The notes beneath the pieces were generated by a model that did not search any database, was not told the origin of the DNA, and saw only the letters and a program-made list of their open reading frames with translations. 64,000 bases of DNA from Planctomyces sp. SH-PL62 (GTDB taxonomy: Bacteria; Planctomycetota; Planctomycetia; Planctomycetales; Planctomycetaceae): NCBI GenBank assembly GCA_945893045.1, contig CAMDEA010000020.1:1-64000 (forward strand). Direction: 5' to 3'. Below are positions 1 to 8,144 of the stretch, one piece after another (the first letter of the stretch is position 1; each line of letters opens with the position of its first letter). A program made the position numbers and the translations under genes.

Positions 1-84
1 ATCCAGTGGATCAACCTGAATCACCACGACATCGAGTTCACGACTCTGCTGGGAAGTGGCAGAACAATGGGGGCAGGACGATGA
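1..84 (+). CDS. 3' end of a truncated CDS (unknown)
   Basis: Frame 1 is open from the first base and ends at a TGA at 82-84. The first roughly 18 codons (including NLNHHDIEF) look like ordinary protein. The last codons run into the left arm of the inverted repeat at 58-142, so the repeat appears to have replaced or extended the original C-terminus and to supply the stop. Too little is visible to name a family. That it is a gene at all is an inference. Confidence 0.35.
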   Translation: MQWINLNHHDIEFTTLLGSGRTMGAGR

Positions 85-142
85 AGACCAGAATTCTGAT
101 TCGGTCATCCTCCTCGTATCATTCTGCCCCCATCGTTCTGCC
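58..142. repeat. inverted repeat, 19-bp arms
   Basis: Arms at 58-76 and 124-142 are near-perfect reverse complements (GGCAGAACAATGGGGGCAG against CTGCCCCCATCGTTCTGCC). It lies between the upstream CDS end and the gene at 313. It could act as a transcription terminator hairpin or be one of the palindromic repeat elements common in this window. Confidence 0.7.
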
Positions 143-312
143 AGGCCGCCAGCGGGGCCTTCCAGCCGATTGACAAACCACAGCCGGAATAAGACATTGA
201 TTCACCAAGCGAGCGGTGAACCCATTTCAGTCAGTCCGTGATTGCTGGCACGAGGTTGAATTAACTGTTCGGCGGCTGAGCTTGGTCGTTCCACAAGATC
301 AAAGGAGCCAGA

Positions 313-732
313 ATGGCGAAATCCTGGTCTTATCGACTCTTTGGTGTTGGGAGAATTCCTGAGCCGAATGCGACCGCGCTCAAGAACGAAGGAATCATCT
401 TGCAGGATGAGGGTATTCGCGGTTCGGTGACGTACCGGAATTTTCGTGGGCCCGGGAGGATCTCCAACTGGAAGCGTCAATGGTACACGGCCTCCATCGT
501 GCTCACAGAAGTCCGACTGCTGGGGCTGAGGTGTTACGACACCATCATCGACGTTCCGCTCACGGACCAGCGCCTGCGCCGCATGAAATTTTCGGTCGAA
601 CGGGACGACATTCTGTTGGTCGCCTTTGACGCCGCGCTGTTTCATAACGACTGGTCGGGAACGCTGGAGTACCGGTTTCGTACACCGCATGCGCACGACT
701 TCGTGAAAATGCTGCGAGACCGGACTGTCTGA
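313..732 (+). CDS. hypothetical protein, 139 aa
   Basis: Start ATG at 313 has a clear ribosome-binding site (AAAGGAG at 301-307). The product has no signal peptide or membrane segment, so it is probably cytoplasmic. It is a mixed alpha/beta sequence with alternating hydrophobic strands in the middle (TASIVLTEVRLLGL, ILLVAFDAALF), which suggests a small beta-barrel or PH-like fold, but no known motif is visible. It is separated by 73 bases from the DUF1552 gene and could be co-transcribed with it. Function unknown. Confidence 0.7.
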   Translation: MAKSWSYRLFGVGRIPEPNATALKNEGIILQDEGIRGSVTYRNFRGPGRISNWKRQWYTASIVLTEVRLLGLRCYDTIIDVPLTDQRLRRMKFSVERDDILLVAFDAALFHNDWSGTLEYRFRTPHAHDFVKMLRDRTV

Positions 733-805
733 GATGCCTCTGTATTTTTCACCGTTCAGCCAACATTAGCCGGATTCTCAATCTCTGCTCGATAAGGAAC
801 CTGCC

Positions 806-2062
806 ATGAAGCTTGATCGCCGAACCTTTCTTCGCGGCGCGGGTGTCGCGATGGCGCTGCCTCTGCTGGATGTCATGACGCGGCGGGCAGCCGCTGCCAC
901 GCCGGCGGTCAAGCGACGCATGGTCTGCATCAACACGCCGCTCGGAGTGCATCCGGAATTCTTCTTCCCGGAGAAGGCGGGCCGGGACTATGAGCTGTCG
1001 CCCTACCTGGAAGTCCTCAAGGATTTTCGCGATGACTTCACGGTGATCTCCGGGCTGTCGCATCCGGACGTCGGACCCAGCCACGATTCCAACTACAGCT
1101 TTCTGACCGCCGCACCGCATCCGGAGCAACGGGCCGGATTTCGCAACAGCATTTCGCTGGATCAGTTCGCGGCCGAGCACCTGCACGGCGAGACGCGGTT
1201 CGCCGCTCTGCCGCTGTCGTGCGAGGGGTTTGGTTTGTCGTGGACGCGCAGCGGAGCGTCGGTGCCGACGGAAAGTTGGCCGTCGAGCGTGTTCGCCAAA
1301 CTGTTTCTGGAGGGGCGGCCGGACGAGGTCCAGGCTCAGGCTCGGCGATTGGAAGATGGTCAGAGCGTGCTCGACGCGGTCCGCGATCAGGCGAAGCGGT
1401 TGCAGGCGAGCGCTAGTGCAGGCGATCGTGAAAAGCTCGACGAGTACTTCACGAGCGTTCGAGAATTGGAGCAGCGTCTCGCTCAGGCCGAAGCGTGGTC
1501 CAAGAGACCCAAGCCCAAGGTCGATGCCAAGCCGCCGCAGAACATCCAAAACAGCACCGACCTGATTGGCAAGACTCGGCTGTGGTTCGACCTGATTCAC
1601 CTGGCGCTGCAAACCGACTCCAGCCGGCTAGTCACGCTGCAACTGATCGGGACCAGCGGCGTGCCGCCGATTCAAGGCGTGAGCCAGGGCCATCACGATC
1701 TGTCTCATCACGGCAAAGACCCAACCAAAATCGCCCAGCTCAAAATCCTCGAACTGGAAAAGATGAAGACGCTCCGCGACTTCCTGACCCAGTTGAAGCA
1801 AACGCAGGAGGAAGGGGACAGCTTGCTCGACCGGACGATGGTCTTCTTCAGCAGCAACCTGGCCGACGCCAGCAAGCACAGCGTCAAGAACATGCCGGTG
1901 CTCTTGGCCGGCGGCGGCTTCAAGCACGGCCAACATCTGGCCTTCGACGAAAACAAAAATCCGCCGCTGAGCAATCTCTTCGTGAGCATGCTCCAGCGCA
2001 TGAACATCGAAGCCGACAAGTTCGGTTCCAGCACGGGGACGCTCACGGGGCTGGAGTCATGA
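806..2062 (+). CDS. DUF1552 family Tat-exported protein, 418 aa
   Basis: The N-terminus carries a twin-arginine signal (RRTFLRGAG at residues 5-13, followed by a hydrophobic stretch and an Ala-rich cleavage region near residue 31), so the protein should be exported folded to the periplasm. The remainder matches the DUF1552 family as known from planctomycetes: early strands around INTPLGVHPEFFFP, a central LDEYFTSVRELEQR helix, and a late stretch (LLDRTMVFFSS) reminiscent of alkaline-phosphatase or sulfatase-like folds. Start ATG at 806 is preceded by AAGGAA. The DUF1592 cytochrome gene follows after a repeat, the usual partnership for this family. Biochemical role unknown. Confidence 0.9.
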   Translation: MKLDRRTFLRGAGVAMALPLLDVMTRRAAAATPAVKRRMVCINTPLGVHPEFFFPEKAGRDYELSPYLEVLKDFRDDFTVISGLSHPDVGPSHDSNYSFLTAAPHPEQRAGFRNSISLDQFAAEHLHGETRFAALPLSCEGFGLSWTRSGASVPTESWPSSVFAKLFLEGRPDEVQAQARRLEDGQSVLDAVRDQAKRLQASASAGDREKLDEYFTSVRELEQRLAQAEAWSKRPKPKVDAKPPQNIQNSTDLIGKTRLWFDLIHLALQTDSSRLVTLQLIGTSGVPPIQGVSQGHHDLSHHGKDPTKIAQLKILELEKMKTLRDFLTQLKQTQEEGDSLLDRTMVFFSSNLADASKHSVKNMPVLLAGGGFKHGQHLAFDENKNPPLSNLFVSMLQRMNIEADKFGSSTGTLTGLES

Positions 2063-2075
2063 CGAGGATTTTGGA

Positions 2076-2203
2076 TAGTGGGTCAGTCTAATTTTCCAAC
2101 GGGGTGGCACGCCCTGATAAGGGCGTGGAATCCCGCGATTCCTCATCCACGCCCTTCGATGACTCAGGGCGTGCCACCCAATCTGAATCAAACTGACCCA
2201 CTA
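2076..2203. repeat. 128-bp element with terminal inverted repeats
   Basis: Outer 12-bp ends are perfect inverted repeats (TAGTGGGTCAGT at 2076-2087, ACTGACCCACTA at 2192-2203). They enclose a second inverted pair (GGGTGGCACGCCCTGA near 2101 and its complement near 2163-2180) and a third, GGGCGTGGA against TCCACGCCC. The layout resembles a MITE or nested palindromic repeat. It fills nearly all of the gap between two co-directional genes. Confidence 0.75.
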
Positions 2204-2217
2204 CCGGATTTTGCTTC

Positions 2218-4875
2218 ATGTTCACCTCGAATGAACAACCTTTCGCAACGCGGTTCTGGCGCGGTTGCATCTGGCTCGTGATCGGCATTGCCGCGACCTG
2301 GATTGTCGTGGAATCAAGTCGCGCTCAACCACCAGCGGCACCTGCGCCTAACGGGTACGCGGAGATTGCGAAGCCGTTCATCAAGCAGCACTGCGTCGGC
2401 TGTCACGGGGCGGCGACGACAAAGGCTGGGTATCGCATTGATCTCATCGGTACCGACTTTTCGGCGGCGACGGTTGCCGATCATTGGAAGGAAATCATCG
2501 ACCGGATCAACGCGGGCGAGATGCCTCCCAAGGAAAGTCCTCGGCCGGATGCTCGGCAGAGTGCGGCCTTCGTGACCTGGGTCAACGAGCAGTTGCGGCA
2601 GGTGGATCTCGACGCGAAGAAGGCGGGCGGTCGCATTCCGATGCGGCGGCTCAATCGTGACGAGTACGCCAACACCGTGCGCGATCTGCTGAAGCTCGAT
2701 GAACTGATCGTGCGGCCGTTGATCGAGGACTTGCCGAGCGACGGGCAGGCCGAGGGATTCGATCGGCTCGGTGTGGCGTTGTTCTTCGACCAGACGCAGA
2801 TCGAACGGAGCCTCGGCGTGGCGGAGAAGATCGTCTCGCGGGCGATCGTGACGGCGGCTCCGAAAGAGAACTCGTTCACGAACCGGTTCGACTTCCAGCG
2901 GAAGAAGCCCGCGCCGGACAAGGTCGAAGTCTTTCCAGGGTTTGCTCACACTATTCCGCGCGGCGCGGTAGACCGCATCGTGCATCCCGATCACATCGAG
3001 CACATCCAAGGCGGCCCGACCTATCGTCGTGAATACGACGGCTGGGGCGCGATCGAGCATTTCGCGATCGGCCAGGTCGTGACGCAGGACGGTTACTATC
3101 GCGTGCGGGTCAAAGCCAAGGTCGATGATCGCGGGCGAACCGAGCCGAACAAGTTCCGGCTGCAATACGCGGTGGACTCGCCGATCTATGTCGAGCAGGA
3201 AGTGGCCGTCGATCCGTCTGGCACGACGGAAGCGCTGCTGTTTCTGCGCGGCCCGGTCAATGGCGAGGTGAAAGGTCCGCAGGTCTTTCGGCTGCTGTGG
3301 AATCACACCGAGAAGGCGGTCATTCGCGAGCCGAACTACGTGAAGCTGTTCTCGAAATGGACGGCGTTGCGAGGACGTACCGAAGAAGCGGTCACACGCC
3401 GCGCACCGCCGAAGGAACTCGATGAACTGAAACTGCAGCGTGACGATCTGGAGAAGCAACTCAATGCCTGGGAAGGCCCGGCGAACATCTACAACCCCGA
3501 CATGGATCTCGAAAAGTTGCCGCGACTGCTGATCGAGTCGATCGAAGTCACCGGGCCGATTCAGAAGGAGTGGCCGCCCGCCAGTCACAAATCACTGTTC
3601 TTCGCCGGCGACGATCGGCAAGACGCGGCCTACGCACGCGAGATTTTCGCGAAGTTCCTGCCGCGAGCGTATCGGCGACCGGTCACCGATCAGGAGATCG
3701 AGGCCATCGTCGCGGTCGTAGAGGATGCACAGACCAAGAGCCAGTTACCGTTCGTGGAAGCGATGCGAATCGGACTGCAGCGAGTCCTGTGCTCGCCGGG
3801 CTTCCAGTTCTTGCACGAACCCTCGGCCGGACTGACCGAGCGCCGCCCGCTCAACGACTACGAACTCGCCTCGCGGCTCTCGTATTTTTTGTGGAGCACG
3901 ATGCCGGATGACGAACTGTTCGACTTAGCCGCATCGGGAAAGCTGCGTGACCCAGCCATCGCCGACACGCAAGTGCGACGGATGCTGGCCGATCCAAAGG
4001 CCGAGCAACTGGTCCGCAACTTCGGCGGCCAGTGGTTGTCGATTCGCGAATACGACTCGGTCCAGCCGGCGGCTGAATACAAGGACTACGACAAACCACT
4101 TCAACTGGCTGCTCGGCAAGAACCGCTCGCGTTCTTCGCCGAGGTCATGTCAAAGAACTTGCCGATCACGCACTTCCTCGACAGCGATTTTGTGGTGATC
4201 AATGAGCGGCTTGCTAGGCACTACGGCATCGCGAATGTCGCAGGAGCCGAGTTCCGCCGCGTGGCGATTTCGCGCGACGACCATCGCGGTGGCGTGCTGG
4301 GCATGGCGGGATTGATGACGTTTCTGGCCGACGGCACGCGCACCTTGCCGCTGCGTCGCGGCTCGTGGGTGCTGCGGCAATTGTTCAACGATCCGCCCAA
4401 CAGTCCGCCGCCAAATGCCGGTGAGATTCAACCCAACACGTCGGGCAAGAATCTGACGGTTCGCGAACGACTCGATCTGCACCGCCGCGATACGGTCTGC
4501 GCGTCGTGTCATGCGAAGCTCGATCCGTATGGACTGGCCCTCGAAAACTACGACGCGATCGGCAAGTGGCGAGAGCGATTCAACGGTGAAGGTTTTCGAG
4601 GCGACCGAGGCCCGTTGCTCGATGTCAGCGGCGAGTTGTTGGATGGCACGAAGTTCTCGACGCTCGACGAGTACAAGGCGATCCTGATGACACAGAAAGA
4701 TCGCTTCGCCCGTGCGTTTGCGGTGAAGCTGCTGACGTATGCGCTCGGCCGGCCTGTCGGATACACCGACCATGAGGTTGTCGATTCGCTGGTCTCGACT
4801 CTGCAAAAGAACGACTATCAAATTCAATCGCTGATCCACGGCATCGTGGAGAGCGAACCGTTTCGTACCAAATAA
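2218..4875 (+). CDS. DUF1592-family secreted c-type cytochrome, 885 aa
   Basis: A hydrophobic N-terminal segment (about residues 18-34) is a signal peptide or anchor. A haem-binding CVGCH follows at about residues 57-61 in a planctomycete cytochrome-like domain containing the MPPKE motif. Next come the modules typical of this family in order: DUF1587 (RRLNRDEYANTVRDLL, about 142), DUF1595, DUF1592 (YELASRLSYFLWSTMPDDEL), DUF1588 with a second CxxCH (CASCH, about residue 762) and DUF1585 at the C-terminus (GRPVGYTDHE). It is probably a periplasmic redox protein acting with the flanking DUF1552 proteins. Substrate is unknown; the two CxxCH motifs support covalent haem binding. Confidence 0.92.
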   Translation: MFTSNEQPFATRFWRGCIWLVIGIAATWIVVESSRAQPPAAPAPNGYAEIAKPFIKQHCVGCHGAATTKAGYRIDLIGTDFSAATVADHWKEIIDRINAGEMPPKESPRPDARQSAAFVTWVNEQLRQVDLDAKKAGGRIPMRRLNRDEYANTVRDLLKLDELIVRPLIEDLPSDGQAEGFDRLGVALFFDQTQIERSLGVAEKIVSRAIVTAAPKENSFTNRFDFQRKKPAPDKVEVFPGFAHTIPRGAVDRIVHPDHIEHIQGGPTYRREYDGWGAIEHFAIGQVVTQDGYYRVRVKAKVDDRGRTEPNKFRLQYAVDSPIYVEQEVAVDPSGTTEALLFLRGPVNGEVKGPQVFRLLWNHTEKAVIREPNYVKLFSKWTALRGRTEEAVTRRAPPKELDELKLQRDDLEKQLNAWEGPANIYNPDMDLEKLPRLLIESIEVTGPIQKEWPPASHKSLFFAGDDRQDAAYAREIFAKFLPRAYRRPVTDQEIEAIVAVVEDAQTKSQLPFVEAMRIGLQRVLCSPGFQFLHEPSAGLTERRPLNDYELASRLSYFLWSTMPDDELFDLAASGKLRDPAIADTQVRRMLADPKAEQLVRNFGGQWLSIREYDSVQPAAEYKDYDKPLQLAARQEPLAFFAEVMSKNLPITHFLDSDFVVINERLARHYGIANVAGAEFRRVAISRDDHRGGVLGMAGLMTFLADGTRTLPLRRGSWVLRQLFNDPPNSPPPNAGEIQPNTSGKNLTVRERLDLHRRDTVCASCHAKLDPYGLALENYDAIGKWRERFNGEGFRGDRGPLLDVSGELLDGTKFSTLDEYKAILMTQKDRFARAFAVKLLTYALGRPVGYTDHEVVDSLVSTLQKNDYQIQSLIHGIVESEPFRTK

Positions 4876-4904
4876 CGCCCGTCGCTTAATGATTGATGCT
4901 TCGG

Positions 4905-5030
4905 AATTGGAAATTGAAGATTGGAAATTGGAGATTGACTGCAAGCTGCCAGTTCTTCGCGGAGTTGTGTGACACTCCTTGTGTAATTTTCAATTTCAAA
5001 TTTCCAATTCTCAATTTCCAATTCATTCTC
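4905..5030. repeat. AT-rich inverted repeat between cytochrome and DUF1552 genes
   Basis: Short repeated words (GGAAATTGGAGATTGA at about 4923-4938, and TCAATTTCAAATTTCC at about 4989) form imperfect inverted arms around a GC-richer centre. The composition contrasts with the surrounding coding DNA. A related GATTTGA-type repeat sits inside the ATPase gene near 42.7 kb. Confidence 0.6.
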
Positions 5031-5043
5031 TGGAACCTTGCCC

Positions 5044-6396
5044 ATGAACATCCTCAAACGCCGTCCGACATTGCCGCGCCGCACGTTCTTGAAAGCGGCG
5101 GGGATTTCGCTCGCGCTGCCGTGGCTGGATGCAATGAGCATCAACTCACGCTCCGTGATCACCGCAGGCGATATCGCGCCGAGCGAGACGCCGCGCCGCG
5201 CTGTGTTTTGTTTCTTCGGGCTGGGGATCAACGGTCGTGACTTCACGCCGGCGGACACGGGGCTTGATTACACGCTCACGCCGATCCTCGAACCGCTTGC
5301 CGCGTTGCGAAAAGATTTCACCGTCGTCTCCGGATTGAAGCTCACATACTCCGGCGGGCATGTGGGGGATCGCACGTTCTTAACGGGCACAAACACGCGC
5401 AGTGCCGGGGCGAAGCTGCGAATCTCGTGCGATCAAGAACTGGCTCAGGCGGTGGGAAGACAGACGCGGTTGCCGTCGTTGACGCTCGGCATCAAGCGCG
5501 GTACCGGTTTCGGCGGCAACTACGATCAGACACTCTCGTGGACTTCCGCCGGAACACCGCTCCCGTCCGAAAATCGCCCGCACATTTTGTTCGATCAACT
5601 GTTCCGCCCCGACACCGCCGACACGCTCAAGCAGCGCGAAGCGGAGTTCATCCGCCGGACGAGCGTCCTGGATTCGCTGCGCGAGGAAGCGCGCCGGTTG
5701 AGCAACACGCTCGGCAGCGATGACCAGCACAAGCTCGATGAATACCTCACGGGCATTCGCGACCTCGAACGCCGGATGCAGGATGAGAAGGACTGGCTGC
5801 GCAAACCGAAACCGAACGTCGAGTCGCTCAACTTCGGCAAAGTTCAGGGGCTTGATCCGGACAAGGCGGGCCTGGAGTATCGCCGCTATCAACGTTTGAT
5901 GTTCGACGTCATCGCCCTGGCGTTGCAGACTGACAGCACGCGCGTCATTTCCTACTTAGCTCGCATGGACGGCCAGGACGGCACCGGTTCCTGGCACGAC
6001 ATGGGCAACCCCTACAACTACCACGAGATGACCCATCACGGCGAAGACCCGGACAAGCTGAAATGGTTCACGCAGTCCGATATCTGGTACATGGAAGACT
6101 GGGCCTACTTCCTCCATCGGCTGAAGTCGATCAAAGAAGGGGACGGCACACTGCTCGATCACACGCTGGTCGCGTATGGCAGCAGCGGCGGTGCGATCAA
6201 CGCGCACCACAATCATCATCTGCCGACGATGATCGCCGGCGGCTCGCGCCTGGGGGTGAAGCACCAAGGCCATCTCATCAAAGAGGACGTCCGCCTCGGC
6301 AACCTGTGGAGCACCGTGTTCGACCGGATGCAGGTTCCGCTCCCCAAGAATTTTCAGGGGGGCGAGGCCGACGGGATGATCAAGGAACTCGTGTAG
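5044..6396 (+). CDS. DUF1552 family Tat-exported protein, 450 aa
   Basis: Paralogue of the protein at 806, with the same architecture. The twin-arginine motif is RRTFLKAAG at about residues 13-21, followed by a hydrophobic segment. I prefer ATG at 5044; the frame can extend to a TTG at 5038 that would add only two residues. The LDEYLTGIRDLERRM helix and the LLDHTLVAYGSS region align by eye with the first copy. It follows the DUF1592 gene by 168 bases, giving a DUF1552-DUF1592-DUF1552 cluster. Exported to the periplasm; molecular function unknown. Confidence 0.9.
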   Translation: MNILKRRPTLPRRTFLKAAGISLALPWLDAMSINSRSVITAGDIAPSETPRRAVFCFFGLGINGRDFTPADTGLDYTLTPILEPLAALRKDFTVVSGLKLTYSGGHVGDRTFLTGTNTRSAGAKLRISCDQELAQAVGRQTRLPSLTLGIKRGTGFGGNYDQTLSWTSAGTPLPSENRPHILFDQLFRPDTADTLKQREAEFIRRTSVLDSLREEARRLSNTLGSDDQHKLDEYLTGIRDLERRMQDEKDWLRKPKPNVESLNFGKVQGLDPDKAGLEYRRYQRLMFDVIALALQTDSTRVISYLARMDGQDGTGSWHDMGNPYNYHEMTHHGEDPDKLKWFTQSDIWYMEDWAYFLHRLKSIKEGDGTLLDHTLVAYGSSGGAINAHHNHHLPTMIAGGSRLGVKHQGHLIKEDVRLGNLWSTVFDRMQVPLPKNFQGGEADGMIKELV

Positions 6397-6399
6397 CCA

Positions 6400-6483
6400 C
6401 GTAGGTCAGCCTTTCCAGGCTGACTCGATCAACGATTGACGTGATTCTGCCAATTCGAGTCAGGCTAGAAAGCCTGACCTACG
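6400..6483. terminator. inverted repeat between convergent genes, possible bidirectional terminator
   Basis: Arms CGTAGGTCAGCCTTTCCAGG at about 6400-6419 and the complementary GGCTAGAAAGCCTGACCTACG ending at 6483 flank a loop of about 40 bases that holds a further GACTCG/CGAGTC pair. It occupies the whole gap between two converging stop codons (6396 and 6487), the expected place for a shared terminator. It may equally be a mobile palindrome. Confidence 0.5.
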
Positions 6484-6486
6484 GTT

Positions 6487-7818
6487 TTACGAAATCGCTT
6501 CCTTGATGATCGGGGCATCTTCCACGATCAGCTTCACCGGGCGATTCGCGGGGGTATGCACCAGCGTGTCGGCGTCGATGCCCAGCAGGTGATACAGCGT
6601 GCGGCCAAAACTTTCGATCTTGTAGAACTTGTCGGTCACTTGTTCGCCGTGCTTGTCGGTGGCTCCGACGACGCAGCCGCGATTGAAGCCGCCGCCCGCC
6701 GCGATCACGAATTGCGCGTAGTCCCAGTGATCGCGTCCGGCGTTGGTCACTTTCGGCTTGTCGATCTTTGGTTTGCGGCCCATCTCGCCGAGGGCCAGCA
6801 CGATGGTTGAATCAAGCAGTCCGCGGTCATCCAGATCGTCGAGCAACGCCGCCAGACAACCATCGAACATCGGAATCTGCTGCTTGCCGGCCACAAAATT
6901 CTCGCCGTGCCAATCCCAGTAGCCGAGATTGAAGTGAACGATCGGCACACCGGCTTCGATCAAACGCCGGGCGAGGAGGAAGTGCAGCGGATCGCCGATC
7001 GGGTAACGAGCCTTCGCCGGTTTGTTGCGCGTGAATCGTTCGAGCGACTCGGCCGGTTCCTTGGAGAGGTCGAGCGCCTGCCGGAGCTTTGGCGAACGGA
7101 GCAGGTTGAATGCGGTCTGCTGGTATTGATCCAGCCCGGCGATGACTTCGTCCTGCGCGTCATTGCGGCGCAGTCGCGTGTCGAGCGTCTTCAGCAGATC
7201 TATGTTTCGGGCGAACGCGGGCAATTCGAGTTGCGGCGTCAGCATCTTCGTGACGGCGTCTTTGTCCTTGAGCGGCTGCATGACGAACGGTGAGTGCGCC
7301 GATCCCAGGAAGTTGCGCGACAGCGCGTTATGCGTATGCACGTCGATCTCATCCAGCACCACGAACGTCGGCAGATCGGCCGGGCCGGGGCGGAGTTTAT
7401 TCACGACGCTGCCGTACATCGGATACTCGTCGCTGCCTGTCGTCAGGCGTGGGTTGCCGGTGAGCCAGTACAGCGGAGCCTGCGCGTGATCGCCCGGCTT
7501 GTTCATCGTCGTGACCGAGCGAATGACCGTGTACTTGTCGGCCCGCTTCGCCATCTCCGGAAGCAGTTCGCCGATTTGCAGGCCGGGGACTTTTGTGTCG
7601 ATGGGATTGAAGATGCCGCGATAGTCCTCCGTGTCGTCCGATTTCAAATCAAACATGTCTGTGTGCGGAGGTCCTCCGCCCAACCAGCAGACGATCATTT
7701 GCTTGGCTTTGGCCTGGGCATTGTTCGCCGAAGACGCGGTTTGAGCTTGGATCAGGTCGAGCGCACCGACTCCACACAGGCCCAGCCCACCGATTCGCAG
7801 GATGTCACGGCGTTTCAT
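6487..7818 (-). CDS. DUF1501 family protein, 443 aa
   Basis: ATG at 7818 gives an N-terminus MKRRDILRIGG with an RR motif and hydrophobic stretch, a Tat-type signal. The longer frame would begin at TTG 7830. The body has DUF1501 (sulfatase-like, alkaline-phosphatase superfamily) hallmarks: VCWLGGGPPHTDMFDLK near the start, MAKRADKYTVIRSV, and the late GEMGRKPKIDKP and GRDHWDYAQ stretches. It is probably periplasmic. It is the last gene of a minus-strand cluster alternating DUF1549/1553 and DUF1501 genes, the standard planctomycete pairing. Substrate unknown. Confidence 0.9.
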   Translation of the reverse strand: MKRRDILRIGGLGLCGVGALDLIQAQTASSANNAQAKAKQMIVCWLGGGPPHTDMFDLKSDDTEDYRGIFNPIDTKVPGLQIGELLPEMAKRADKYTVIRSVTTMNKPGDHAQAPLYWLTGNPRLTTGSDEYPMYGSVVNKLRPGPADLPTFVVLDEIDVHTHNALSRNFLGSAHSPFVMQPLKDKDAVTKMLTPQLELPAFARNIDLLKTLDTRLRRNDAQDEVIAGLDQYQQTAFNLLRSPKLRQALDLSKEPAESLERFTRNKPAKARYPIGDPLHFLLARRLIEAGVPIVHFNLGYWDWHGENFVAGKQQIPMFDGCLAALLDDLDDRGLLDSTIVLALGEMGRKPKIDKPKVTNAGRDHWDYAQFVIAAGGGFNRGCVVGATDKHGEQVTDKFYKIESFGRTLYHLLGIDADTLVHTPANRPVKLIVEDAPIIKEAIS

Positions 7819-7839
7819 GATCTTCTCCAACCGGGTTGT

Positions 7840-7899
7840 GCCACGCTCGCCAAGAGCATGGGTTTTCCACGATATCCCACGCTCTTGGCGAGCGTGGCT
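7840..7899. repeat. inverted repeat, 23-bp arms
   Basis: GCCACGCTCGCCAAGAGCATG at the left and CCACGCTCTTGGCGAGCGTGGC at the right form a strong hairpin just upstream of the DUF1501 start. It is close enough to the 5' end that it could affect expression, but nothing shows this. Confidence 0.7.
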
Positions 7900-7902
7900 A
7901 CT

Positions 7903-8143
7903 TACTCAAACTGAGCGGGTTTTGAGTCCCGCTAGGGACACTCGAAAATAGCCCAGCAAGTCAGTGCTGGGTTTCGTGGCGACAATCCTCACAAAGTCCC
8001 GTCAGGGACGACAGAAAGCGAATCTGTTCTGTCGTCCCTGACGGGACTTAAGAGGCACGTTGAACGGTCATCCCAGCACTGACGTGCTGGGCTATTTTCG
8101 AGTGTCCCTGACGGGACAAAAACAAAACCGCTCAGTTTGAGTA
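7903..8143. repeat. 241-bp nested palindromic repeat
   Basis: The ends TACTCAAACTGAGCGG and CCGCTCAGTTTGAGTA are inverted copies. Inside are a second inverted pair (GGGACACTCGAAAATAGCCC against GGGCTATTTTCGAGTGTCCC, holding CAGCACTGA) and a third central one (AGTCCCGTCAGGGACGACAG against CTGTCGTCCCTGACGGGACT). The whole element can fold into one long imperfect stem. It ends two bases before the stop codon of the cytochrome gene at 8145. The 326-base gap between the two genes contains no ORF with coding character. Confidence 0.8.
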
Positions 8144-8144
8144 C

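Noticed and set aside
56..241. Small plus-strand ORF of 61 codons
   Set aside because: It crosses the inverted repeat and has no ribosome-binding site or coding character.
1628..1936. Many antisense ORFs of 60-450 codons over the cytochrome, murC, kinase and other genes
   Set aside because: High-GC antisense shadows of strongly supported genes; none has domain motifs or a ribosome-binding site.
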